Below, one piece after another: positions 22,546 to 34,400 of a stretch of 64,000 bases of DNA; within the stretch, counting starts at the first letter, position 1; every line of letters begins with the position of its first letter. A program made the translations under genes and the position numbers. A model generated the notes under the pieces. The model was not told the DNA's origin. It made no database searches and was given only the letters and a program-made list of their open reading frames with translations. The stretch comes from Heracleum sosnowskyi. Taxonomy: Eukaryota > Streptophyta > Magnoliopsida > Apiales > Apiaceae. The stretch is taken from contig CM061243.1 of assembly GCA_030848705.1 (NCBI GenBank), positions 98,826,436 through 98,890,435 of the forward strand. Direction: 5' to 3'.

Positions 22546-25500
22546 TCAATCACTAAGACTGTTTAACATACCCAATTTACCAACTAACTTGATAAATGTG
22601 GATTCGTCAACAGATTTAGTGAATATATCTGCAGTCTGTTCTTCTGTGGGTACAAAATGTAACTCCACAGTTCCATTCATGACATGCTCTCTGATAAAAT
22701 GATACCTGATATCAATGTGCTTTGTTCTCGAGTGCTGCACAGGGTTGTTGGAGATTGCTATGGCACTTGTATTATCACAAAATATGGGAATTTTGTCTAA
22801 TGCAAAGCCATAGTCCTTTAATTGATTCCGTATCCATAAGATCTGAGCACAACAGCTTCCAGCAGCAATATATTCAGCTTCTGCTGTTGAATTGGAAACT
22901 GTTTGCTGTTTCTTGCTATACCAGGAAATCAACCTACCTCCTAGGAATTGACAACTCCCAGAGGTACTCTTTCTATCCACAACACTACCTGCATAATCAG
23001 AATCTGTATATCCAACAAGATTAAAACCAGACTCTTTAGGGTACCAGATACCTAGATTAGGTGTACCCTTAAGATATCTCAAGATTCTTTTCACAGCAAC
23101 GAGATGTACATCTCTAGGGTCCGCTTGGAACCTTGCACACAAGCATGTAGCATACATAATATCTGGTCTACTAGCAGTAAGATAGAGTAAGGAGCCAATC
23201 ATACCTCTGTAGCTTGTAACATCTACCTTGATAGATTTGTCAGAAGCTCCAAGTTTGATGGCTGTTGAAGATGGAGTCCTTGCTGATGCTGAATCCTCCA
23301 TGTGATACTTCTTGAGGAGTTCTTTGAGATACTTGGATTGACAAATAAATATACCATTTGACCTTTGACTTACTTGTAATCCAAGAAAGAAATTCAGCTC
23401 ACCCATCATACTCATTTCAAACTTACTCTGCATTAGCTCAGCAAATCTCTTACAGAGATTATCATTAGTAGACCCAAATATGATGTCATCCACATAGACT
23501 TGGACTAATATCATATCACTTTTGTGTTTCTTTGAAAATAGAGTTTTGTCTATGATACCTCTAACAAAACCATTTTCTAAAAGAAAACCAGATAGAGTGT
23601 CATACCATTTTCTTGGGGCTTGTTTGAGACCATAGATAGCCTTGAAGAGAAAGTACACAAAGTCCAGCAGCTCCTGATTTTCAAAGCCAGGGGGCTGTTC
23701 CACATACACTTCTTCATCAAGTTCACCATTCAGGAATGCACTCTTAACATCCATTTGATAGACTTTAAAATTGGAGTAAGCAGCAAATGCTAAGAACATC
23801 CTGATGGCCTCAAGTCTAGCCACTGGTGCATAGGTTTCATCATAATCAATGCCTTCAGCTTGTGAATACCCTTGTGCAACCAGTCTTGCCTTGTTTCTTG
23901 TTACAATGCCATCCTCATCTAGCTTGTTCCTGTATACCCATCTTGTACCAACTACTTTCTTGTTCTTTGGCCTGGGTACCAGCTTCCAGACTTGCTGTTG
24001 TTCAAACTGGTTGAGTTCATCTTGCATAGCAATCACCCAATCTGGATCAGTCAGTGCTTCCTCAGTTTTCTTTGGCTCCATTTTAGATAGAAATGCTGAA
24101 AAATGACATTCATTCTGAGTTGCACTTCTAGTTTTAACTCCAACATCTGGATCACCAATGATCAGCTCAAAAGTATGAGCTCTATTCCATACAATCTGTC
24201 TTGGAAGATTTGATCTTGATGATTCGCCTTGAAATTCACTTTGATGTTGTGAGTGACTAGATGATCCTTCATTTGCTCCCCCTGATTTGTTGCTTGATTG
24301 TCTTGATGATTCTTCTCCAGTGGTGGTGGTATCTCCATTGTTACCAGTGTTTCCACCACCACCACCATGATCATTATCATCATTGTTATTATCATTGCCA
24401 GCAATAACTTCAGGTGGGGTTCCATCATCTGATTCTGAGTCTGGCAAGTTATCAAACTTCAGCTCTTCAGATGAATCTTCTTTTTGGATATTAGGGAACT
24501 GAGTGTCATCAAAAGTAACATTGACACTTTCCTTTACTGTGTGACTGCCAACCAAGTAGACCCTGTAAGATCTTCTGGAATAACCAACAAAAATAGCTTC
24601 TTTTGCCTTTGCCTCAAACTTGCCACGTTTAACATTGTCATCTATAAGCACAAAGCATTTTGCTCCAAATACATGAAAGTACTTGACAGTTGGTTTCTTG
24701 TTGTTCATGATCTCATACGGAGTCTTCATTAAGTCTTTGTTGATTAAAGTTCGATTCTGAGTATAACAAGCTGTATTCGCTGCTTCAGCCCAAAAGTACA
24801 TTGGAAGATTAGACTCACTTAACATAGTCCTTGCAGCTTCAATCAATGTACGATTCTTTCTTTCCACTACTCCATTTTGTTGAGGAGTTCTAGGGGCAGA
24901 ATATTGTCTTGATATTCCTTTATCAGCACAAAAGTCATTTAGGACTGCATTCTTGAATTCAGTACCATTATCTGACCTTATGGCTCTAACAAGGAATCTA
25001 TACTCCAGCTGAATCAACTTTATATGGCCAATCACCAGGTATGGGGTCTCATCCTTGGAATGAAGGAATAAAACCCATGTATATTTTGAAAAGTCATCAA
25101 CAATCACAAGTGCATATTGTTTCTTTGACATGGACATCACATTAACTGGACCAAACAAATCCATATGCAGTAGCTGAAGTGGTTCAGTTATTGATGATGT
25201 GTCAGTGCCCTTGTGAGAAGCTTTCTTTGACTTTCCTTTCTGACATGCCTCACACAGTCCTTCCTGTGTAAATTCCATCTAAGGCAAACCTCTAACCAAT
25301 TCCCTCTTGACTAAAGAGTTCATGGTTTTGAAGTTAAGGTGAGACATCTTCTTGTGCCATAGCCAACTATCATCTGATGAAGCTTTAGCATAAAAACAAT
25401 TAACTTCATCTTTAAATCCCGAGTTCAGATCAGCTATGAACAAGTCACCTTTCCTTACTCCTTGAAGAGCAGGCTTTCCATTCTTCTTGTGAAGGATCTG

Positions 25501-25821
25501 ACACTTCTCACTTTCAAAGGAAACAGCATATCCTCTGTCACAGAAATGACTGATGCTGAGAAGATTGAATCTCAGACCTTCCACAAATGATACATCTTCA
25601 ATGATAACATTTCCATACTTCAAACAGCCATATCCTTTCGTAATACCCTTGCTGTTATCTCCAAAGGTAACTACTGGGCCAACTTTCTCAACCAAATCTG
25701 ATAGCAGGGCTCTATCTCCGGTCATATGCCTTGAACACCCACTGTCAAGAATCCACATAACACGGTTTACCTGTTTAACTCCCTGCAATACCAGATTGAT
25801 TAGTCCTTCCTCGGAACCCAC
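22546..25821 (-). pseudogene. Copia polyprotein: protease, integrase, RT, RNase H (element 1)
   Basis: A single minus-strand frame broken by one TAG at 25279-25281. The 5' part (25821-25282, about 179 residues) holds the protease motif LDSGCSRHMTG and the integrase zinc region start WLWHKKMSHLN. The 3' part (25278-22546, 910 residues) continues with CEACQKGKSKK, the integrase core (VIVDDFSKYTW, RSDNGTEF, PQQNGVVERKNRTL), RT (WVYRNK, YVDDIIFGST) and RNase H (GYTDSDYAG, TAEAEY, DNTSAI). The TAG falls between VRGLP and MEFTQ and most simply derives from a CAG glutamine codon. The protease start is in a different frame from the end of gag. The polyprotein would otherwise carry out reverse transcription and integration of the element. 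Confidence 0.9.
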
Positions 25822-26555
25822 ACTTGATTGGGTCCGGCATACTTAAAGAACTGGCCTTTGTCAGGCAAAACAACATTTTTAACAACAACTACTTCAGCCT
25901 CTTTCACAAAAGAGCGTTTCCATTTATAACCAGCCTTAACACATTTCTGAGTAGGCTTAGGAATAAATGAATCCACTCTAGTCTTTGGAGGACTAGTAGT
26001 CTTAGTTCTAACATGCTTCTTATTATTAACATGTTGACGTGGAGCAGTCTTATCACTAGATACATGCTTACTATTAAAATAAGCATACATAACATTGAAA
26101 GCACAAGACATGCAATTAATCACACCACATGCTTTATGAGAAGAATTAACAGCAGGCATGTTATTTCTACAGTTGTTTTGATCCAACTTATGGATATCTG
26201 ATTTAGTCTTTCTAGTTGTAGCAACTTTGACTGGAATATCAGATATACACTTTTTGGACTGTTCAACTTCCAAAGCAGCATCTTCTTCACGAATCTCCTC
26301 AGCAATGATTATAGAGTATTCATTCAGAGAATCTGCCTCAGACTCCTTACAGAAGGGTGTTTCAATACCCTTAAGCACATAAGGAACACTCCTTCCTTCA
26401 GATCTGACTCTACAAGGGGTATTAATTCCAAGCAGTCCAATGGCCTCATTATAATCATAACCTATACTGACATGATTACCAATAGCTTGTTTATTAAAAA
26501 TTTCTTTAGCCGTCTTACAAGAGTTGTAATAGGCATTAGCTTTGGTATTAAGCTC
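25800..26555 (-). pseudogene. Gag of Copia element 1, C-terminal part (split by Tekay insertion)
   Basis: The frame runs from the left Tekay junction (26555, within the duplicated AGCTC) to a stop at 25800. It begins ELNTKANAYYNSCKTAKEIF and ends GPNQVWVPRKD. It joins exactly onto the gag segment right of the Tekay element when the insert and one target copy are removed. It is basic and Cys/His-containing (for example CGVINCMSCAFN), as in Sirevirus gag C-termini. It overlaps the pol frame by 22 nt. Confidence 0.85.
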
Positions 26556-29500
26556 TGTGAGACCCCAGAATCCAGGTATAATTGAAACTTTGTTATTATA
26601 TGTTTTGTTTATGAATAATGATTATGAATTGGAAGTATAAAAGAATTGAGAACCAAGTATATAAAAAGGAATATGGATTTCAGTCGCAAATATTTTGTGA
26701 GTAAAAGAGATTGACTGATTATCTAAATAAGAACAATCTATATGGAAATTTGGAATATATTACTCTAAGGGAGTAAGGCATTTTTATGTCATCCAAATCG
26801 ATATCTGTTATGTATGCTATAACTCCGTAAACAAGATAGGGTATGGTTAAAGAAACATTAAAAATATGTCCAAAGTGCAAGGAATATAAAGGTGGAGTTA
26901 GTAGGTGAAAGAAAGAGAACAAGAGTAGTTAAATTGAAAGTCAACTCAAAGAATAGTGGTTAAATTGTATAAATGGCTTAGTGGATGTGTTTAACACAAA
27001 GATGACAAGTGGAGGGATGGGAGTATGCCAACCAAAAAGTTATGGAATTGATCCAAGGGTTAGAAATCATGCTTGGAAAGTAAGATAATTATCAAGTTAA
27101 TCATTAAACATAAAAACAAGAAAAGCAAAGTGGAAGTACTCTTGTTTTCCATCATACCTTCGGCCACTTTGAAGAGAAAAAGAGAAGTGAAGATTTTGAT
27201 CTTCTAAAATCACAACCAAGGGCTTAAATCGAAGCTTGTGTATAGATTAAGGTAAATCCAAGAACCCATTCCCATCCGTTAAGTTTATCAAGGTGAAATC
27301 GTTGATCAAAGTTCTTAGTTTCTTGAACTAACTTAGTTTTCTTGATTCTTTGGTTAGTCTAAGCTTGATTAAGGTTATATAAGAGCTAAGCAAGGTTTAT
27401 TAAGACCATTTCTTCACCAAAGAAGGTATACCACTCTTGAAACCCTAGCCTTAATTTGTGTTCTTGATGATTTAAGTGAGATATGTGGTTTTATGCATGA
27501 TTAGATTATCAAGTGTATGATTTGGCTTTGATGATTGTTAAAATGGTTTATGTGGTTGTTTGGCTAGTGTTTAGCCCTGGTTTAATGTTGAAAAACATGG
27601 ATGAGTGATTTGAGGTAGCATATTGGATTATTGGTGGGTTTGGATTTTTGGAATATTCGGTTTATAGCCGTTATAATGCCGAAATTTCTAAAACCTTAGA
27701 AAACCGTGTATAACAGTTGGGTTAAGCTTCGGACATGGTTAATAATTTGGTCCATAATTGTAGATTTTTGAACAAGGATCGTTTTGGTATGAAAATCGTA
27801 ATCATCTGAATTACGGTTTAGGAGATATGATTAAATTCGTAAAAGTGGTTCGAAAACGAGAAGAAAAGTTCGTAATTTCAATTGAGCTTTATTAAATTCA
27901 TTTTGGCAGGAGATACTTTGGATAATTAAATAGTAGAGACAAAAAGGAAGCTATGGGAGAAAACCTTGTGTAAAAAGAAGAATTATTCAATTTTATAGAA
28001 ATGTTCGAAGTTAGGTCAAGTGCGAGAAACCCCTTAAGATAAGTACTTGACTATGACCTTAGAAACGTATTGAGCATTGTGTTAAGAATTTTGAAATGAG
28101 ACATAAGGGAATGGATTGTATAATAGGGATGACTTCAAGATAAGATCACGAGAGTTCGAATAATGTTCCTTGGTTATAACAAGTGCTCAGTGGTGAGACG
28201 TTAAGTAGAAAGTAAAAAGGGATGCATCAGTGCGATGTTTAAAGTTATGATTTGAGTTATTGGTTTATAAGTACCAATTATTGATGGAAGTATTTTATTA
28301 TTGATAGGTTATCGGACTTCAGAGCCACCTTACCAGACACCCAGACGAGGCAAGTTTTCAAACCTATGCCTTTATAAAATCTGTTGTTGTGATAAATTAT
28401 GATTTCAAGATACATGTTAAGATTATGTATTCAAGATGCATGTTATGATTATGTTTTCAAGATATATGTTATGTTCACGATTTCGAAATGATATATATGA
28501 TGTACGTACAAGATGGACTTTCAAGCTATGTTTACAGAATGTTACAAGTTTATATGTCATGTATTTCCTCAGCGAGGGAAATATATTATATATTGTATAG
28601 AATATCACAGACCGGGAATGGTATCAGTTATTATCTGGGATAATATTTCTATGTTGTCTTCGTTTTTATCCAATATTTTCTAAAGGAAATATTTGGAAAT
28701 TATTTCGAATAATTACATTCTTTATTGAATATAGTTTTAAATAAAGATTAAAGCTATGTTGCTTAAGAAAATATTTCATGAAAAAGTATCAGTAAACCCT
28801 AGATAATTAATAACGTTTTATTCAAATATTTTTATAATAGTTAGAGAAGGTTCCCAAATCTATTTTCCTTTTAAGTCTATATTCAGAAAGGCTTAAAGGT
28901 TCGCTCAAACTTCAAAGATATATGGAACCTTACTCAAGTTTTTCATGTTTATTTAAAAAGGCATACCCGGTCTGAAATCTTTTAAAAGCCATCTACCAGT
29001 TTGGTAAATTATTATCAAAATGATTTTTATTACTTCCTCAACACTCGAGGAGTAAGCTCAGTGGAATAAGTTATGACCATGAACAAGCATCAGCTTGGGA
29101 AATATGGGCGAATTTTCCTTTCCAACCAAGTATGACTACTTTGTGGAGTTGTACACCGGTGAAAAAGGAAAAGGAAACTTATGTTTCAATGTTATGGATT
29201 CATTCGAACTTGTGGGGATAAGGGACTGAGTAGCGCCGGTCCCCTAAGGAAATGGCAAATAGACCGACGGACTATGAACGGGTCTACTATTTCCTTAGAT
29301 TGTGTGCATGTTTGCCCGACCGTAGGGTTGAGACTTAGTACAGGTTCTGCTATTTTCTCCCCTACAACCGATGGCGGGGAGCAGTAGGTCAGTCAGATAC
29401 TGTCTACCCTTCCCTCTACGTAGAAAAACAAGGATCATGATGGGACACGCTCTGCGACTGATCATCGTAGGGGTATCCCTGGCGCTCAGCGTCTCCATTG

Positions 29501-30236
29501 ATAGTTCATCCAAGGAAGAAAATGTTTTATGCAAGTTATCAAGAAAGATCATGTTTCATGACAGTTTTCAGAAATAGAAAGTTGTTCAAGTTCAAGAAAG
29601 TTATGTAAGTATATATATGTTATGTGTAAGTTTCTGAATGTTACAAGTTATGGATTTATGAAAAAGGTTTGGTACAAGAATACGTAGCCCTATTTTCAGA
29701 TTATTATATTTGATTAAGACTTTTACTTACAGAAAGATATTTGGATATAGCTGGTTATATATTGTTTATCAGTTTATTATTGTTCTGGTGGGCATGTAGC
29801 TCACCCTTGCATGTTATGTTTATCACAACAACAGATAAGCAGGATGGCCAGACCAGCGCACACCGGGCGCAAGAGAGTCGTAGTACCCCGAGGACTATCC
29901 CCTGAGATCATAGCTGATGTAGCTGAGGTAGAAACCACTAGTATGATATACTAGTACTTTTGTTACCACTAATGTATATGTATGACAGAAGTTAAGAATG
30001 GCAAACTTAAATCTGTAAATTATATTTGGGTTGTAATAACTTATGGTTTGTATGAGGATCCTGTTAGCGATACTTATTTCATGTTCATCTCTGGGACTAT
30101 AACTTGTGTGTGTGTGTGAGTTAGGATGGCGGGGTCATAGCATGTTATGTATTTATTTATGTTTCAAGTTAAGCATGATGTATGGAAAAAGGACCGTAAC
30201 GACCAGATCTCCGACCCCGGGTCTGGGGCTGTTACA
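26556..30236 (+). repeat. 5' LTR of the Tekay element
   Basis: 3681 bp from TGTGAGACCCC to GGGGCTGTTACA. No long protein-coding frame. Candidate TATA sequences are at about 29604-29613 (TATATATATG) and 29756-29762 (TTATATA). Downstream of them lies a good-context ATG (29844) discussed under the leader ORF. Confidence 0.95.
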
Positions 30237-31032
30237 GAGATGGTATCAGAGCAAGAGTTAGACATCCCAGAGATGATGAGACGTTATAATTATAAATTCA
30301 CTAATATATAAGAACCCTTGCCAGGTTCATCTAAAACCCTTATGGGAACTTTTAAATATCATGATAATAACATAGTTCGTTATTGTGTAGGTGGGTGGTA
30401 TTTCTGACCCTGAGGAGTATGAGAGAGAGCATGACGAGGAGTTACTTCGGACTCCCGATTCACCTGAGGAGGATCCAGAGGAGGATCCAGAGGAGATTCC
30501 AGCTGTTGAGAGAGAGACAGAGGGGGTTGATGATCAGATTGAGGGACAGGATTGGGAGGAGTCACAGAGTCCAGATTCTGTTTTACCACCGCTTTCTTCT
30601 GAGAGTCCACTTAGTCCCCCATCTCTTGAGGATCAGGATGAGCAGACACCAGAGACCATACCGGCAGTTGAGGTTCCACCAGCCAGTCCAGTTACCCCAC
30701 CTCATGTTCCCCTACAGGGTGTGCCCGTCTATGTGCACGGGTGGATCGTTAGACGTCTGACTACAGATTTGACGGTGGCTGAGGCTAGGTTAGCAGAGTC
30801 TCGGTTACAGCTTGAGGCAGAGAGGTCCGCTCGACTTAGGCGTCAGCAGGTTAGGATGACCCTTCGTCCTCGGGCTTTTAGGAGGAGGGTGACCCGTATT
30901 GAGCGCAGAGCACTGGTGAGTATGAGGGCTATACTGACAGCTAGAGGTGGCAGGGTGTCCCGTGGTGATATTGAGCGAGTTGTCCGTGTTGTGATGCTCA
31001 GGGTGAGGGCGTTGACCCGCGCTCGTGGCTGA
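29844..31032 (+). CDS. Putative spliced leader ORF (ORF0) upstream of gag
   Basis: A 213-codon open frame runs from 30391 to TGA at 31030-31032 without any ATG near its start. It begins exactly after TATTGTGTAG, a good plant 3' splice site. Inside the LTR, ATG at 29844 (context AGGATGG, favourable) opens 28 codons up to GAG at 29925-29927, followed by GTAGAA. Joining 29844-29927 to 30391-31032 keeps phase and gives about 241 residues. An in-frame ATG also exists at 29811. The predicted protein has a short basic N-terminus, an acidic Glu/Pro-rich middle (repeats of EEDPEE) and an Arg-rich, possibly coiled C-terminus (WIVRRL, RLRRQQ, RRRVTRIERRALV), so nucleic-acid binding is conceivable. The 463-nt intron would remove the LTR end and primer site. 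The function is unknown, and splicing is inferred, not observed. Confidence 0.5.
30241..30257 (+). promoter_or_regulatory. Primer binding site of the Tekay element
   Basis: TGGTATCAGAGCAAGAG, four bases after the LTR end: complementary to plant initiator methionine tRNA. Confidence 0.9.
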
Positions 31033-31426
31033 TCCAGATGTAGTGAGATGATAGTCTAGTCGTCTAGTCATGCCCGGCCTTAGTATGTTGCCGGTTTTTG
31101 GAAGGTTTCTTTTGATGTATGTAGTTCCCGTAGGCAGACTAGATGGACAGACTTTGTATTTCACTTTTATGCTAGTGTTGTTATCAGGTTGTTGTACGTT
31201 TAAACTGTGGTTAGGGTTCAGACGTTGTATTCTGGTAGCATTATGTATATATATGAATTTCGTTTCAGTTGCACCAATGTGTTTAATAGTATCTGCATAA
31301 TTTTGATTAAATTGTCATCATATTTAGAACTGTGGATCTTAAATCCAAATTATATCATCATTGTGAAAGGAGAAATCCTACAAAGCAGGTACATATATTT
31401 AATATGGTTTTTCCAATTTCAGTAAA
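31033..31426 (+). other. Spacer between leader ORF and gag-pol
   Basis: About 390 bp of non-coding leader with several short ATG-started frames, none convincing. It would be 5' untranslated sequence of the genomic RNA. Confidence 0.5.
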
Positions 31427-34400
31427 ATGCCTCCACGAAGAATGGGAACTAGGGGAAACCCTAATGGGTCTACAGACCAAGAGAGTCATAATCAACATGA
31501 AGAGGAACCTGAGTATAATGAGGAAAATGATGAGGATTATAATGAGCAGGAAGACTCCTTGTATGGAGCAGAAGATGAAACTTTTCACACTGCGGAGTTT
31601 GAGGATGAAAGAGAAGAAACTGAGGTGGAACAGGAAAGAGAGGATCGGAATAGGGATCCTATGGTTCAGTTCATAGATTTGCTTAGACAGAACTTGGTTC
31701 AACAACCCCAACCACCCCAGCGGGACAACAGTAATGTGGCCAACTCTTTTAGGGCCTTTAAGTCACTAAAGCCTCCCGAGTTTACAGGAGTAGCAGACCC
31801 AGTTGAGGCAAGGGCATGGATTAAGGAGATGGAGAAGTCGTTTGAAATCCTGAGTATTGATGAAGCTCAAAAGACAGTATTTGCAACGTATATGTTAAAA
31901 GGGGAGGCTAACTATTGGTGGGAAGCCAAGAGAAATATGGAAACGGATGCTGTGATAGCCTGGGAGAGATTTAAGCAATTGTTTCTGGAGAAGTATTTTC
32001 CTAAGTTTATGAAGATTCAAATGGAAATCAAGTTTCTAGAGCTGAAACAAAATAATTTGTCAGTGGCAGAATATGAGGCAAAGTTTACGGAATTATCAAG
32101 GTTCGTGCCTGAGTTTGTGGATACGGATGAGAAGAAAGCTAGTAGGTTCCAGCAAGGATTGAGGCCAGGAATTCAGAATCGAGTGGCTATTCTAGAAATC
32201 ACTGATTATGCTACCTTAGTACAGAAAGCTTCAATTGCAGAAGTAGGCCTGGACCAAGCCCAGAAAGACAGAAGGGGGAAAAAGAGGAAAAATGTGAGTA
32301 CAGGAGGGATGTCAGATGGAGGCAACTTTTCGAACAAGTTTAACCGAAGAACTGTTTCCTTACCTAATAGGAATGAAGGATCTAAACCAACCATGAGCTC
32401 CAGCATAAATCAAGGTACTAAGCAGACGGGAGCATCACAGTCGCAATCTTTTCGACCTTCAATTCCGGTATGTGCCAAATGTGAAAAGAGACATATGGGA
32501 GAATGTAGAAAGGGAACAGCAACTTGTTATAAGTGCGGACGACCAGGTCATTTTGCCAACACTTGTACTTCGAGTGCATCTGGCGACAGCAAAAATATTA
32601 CTTGTTTTAATTGCGGACAGCAGGGGCATATATCTAGGAGTTGTCCGAAGAATAAGCCAGCAACGTCAGGAGCCAGCAAGGCCGCCTCAAATAAGCCGCC
32701 AACAGCTAGAACCTTTAACATGACAGTGCAAGATGCAGTAAGGGATGCTGATGTGATAGCAGGTACACTTTCCCTCAATTCGGTTAGTGCAAATGTTTTA
32801 TTTGATTCTGGAGCAACTAAGTCTTTTATATCGAGGGACTTCGCTCGTAAATTAGGACTTGAAGCCCAACCCTTGAGAGACTCTTTGCAAGTAGAAATAG
32901 CCAACCATGAGATAACTCTAGTTAACCAAATTCACCTTGGATGTGAATTAAAGATAGGAGATCAAATCTTTCATGTTGATTTAATTCCTTTCAAGCTAGG
33001 AGAATTTGATGTTATCTTAGGAATGGATTGGTTGTCTCGTAATAATGCACAGATTGACTGTAAAGGAAAGAAGATTAGATTGGGTATTTCAGGAAAGAGA
33101 GATGTAGTGTTTAAAGGAATAAGACAGACACATAGATTTCTAACCATGGCTCAGACTAAGAGATTGTTGCGGAAAGGAAATGAAGCTTACTTAGCTTATG
33201 TGGTAGATACCCAGAAGGGAGTACCCAACTTACAAGATATTCCAGTGGTTAATGAATTTGAGGATGTATTTCCCCAAGATCTTCCAGGATTACCACCCGA
33301 TCGGGAAATTGAGTTTGCAATAGAGTTAGCTCCAGGAACGGCACCTGTATCTAAAGCCCCGTACAGATTAGCCCCAGTGGAAATGAAAGAGTTAGCTAAG
33401 CAGTTGCAAGAGCTGTTAGAGAAAGGTTTTATAAGACCTAGTGTGTCACCTTGGGGCGCACCAGTGTTGTTTGTCAAGAAAAAGGATGGAAGTATGAGAC
33501 TATGTATCGATTATCGGGAGTTAAACAAGTTGACCATAAAGAACAAGTATCCCTTGCCGAGAATCGATGATTTGTTTGATCAATTGAAAGATGCTAAGTA
33601 CTTCTCTAAGATTGATTTGAGATCGGGATATCACCAACTCAAGATTAAACCTGAGGATATTCCTAAAACTGCTTTCCGTACCCGTTATGGACATTATGAA
33701 TTCTTGGTGATGTCGTTTGGCTTAACCAATGCCCCCGCAGCCTTTATGGATTTGATGAATAGGGTGTTTAAGAAGTATTTAGACAAATTTGTCATAGTTT
33801 TCATTGATGATATCCTTGTTTATTCCAAGACGGAAGCAGAGCACGCTGAACACTTGAGGATAGCCCTAGGAATTCTCAGGAAAGAGCAATTATATGCTAA
33901 GTTTTCGAAGTGCGAATTCTGGAAGGAGGAAGTGCAATTTTTAGGACATGTTATTAATAAGGAAGGAGTGTTGGTAGACCCCTCCAAGATAGAAGCGGTT
34001 TCGAATTGGGAACGTCCTACCACCCCAACTGAGGTAAGAAGTTTTCTCGGGTTAGCCGGTTATTATCGAAGATTTGTGCAAGACTTTGCCAAGATAGCAA
34101 CCCCGTTAACACGACTTACTCGTAAAACAGAGAAGTTTGAGTGGACGGATAAGTGTGAGAAGAGTTTCCAAGAGTTAAAGAAGAGATTGGTGACTGCCCC
34201 AGTGCTGGCGTTACCTGATGGAAAAGGAGACTTTGTGATTTATAGTGATGCTTCGCACAAAGGATTAGGGTGCGTACTTATGCAGCACGATAGAGTAATC
34301 GCGTATGCCTCAAGACAGTTAAAGGACTACGAGATTCGATATCCAACCCATGATCTAGAACTGGCAGCGATAGTTTTCGCTTTAAAGATTTGGAGGCACT

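Noticed and set aside
26719..29577. Several 60-85 codon frames repeated at 36321-39179
   Set aside because: They are short chance frames in both copies of the Tekay LTR; identical because the LTRs are nearly identical, not because of coding selection.
29844..29927. Treating the short ATG frame in the right Tekay LTR (39446-39529) as a second gene
   Set aside because: The 3' LTR copy has no downstream second exon, so only the 5' LTR copy could produce the spliced product.
30383..30760. Alternative plus-strand frame of 125 codons over the leader ORF
   Set aside because: It is very Arg/Leu-rich, a frame shadow of the Glu/Pro-rich ORF; only the 30391 frame meets both splice site and phase.
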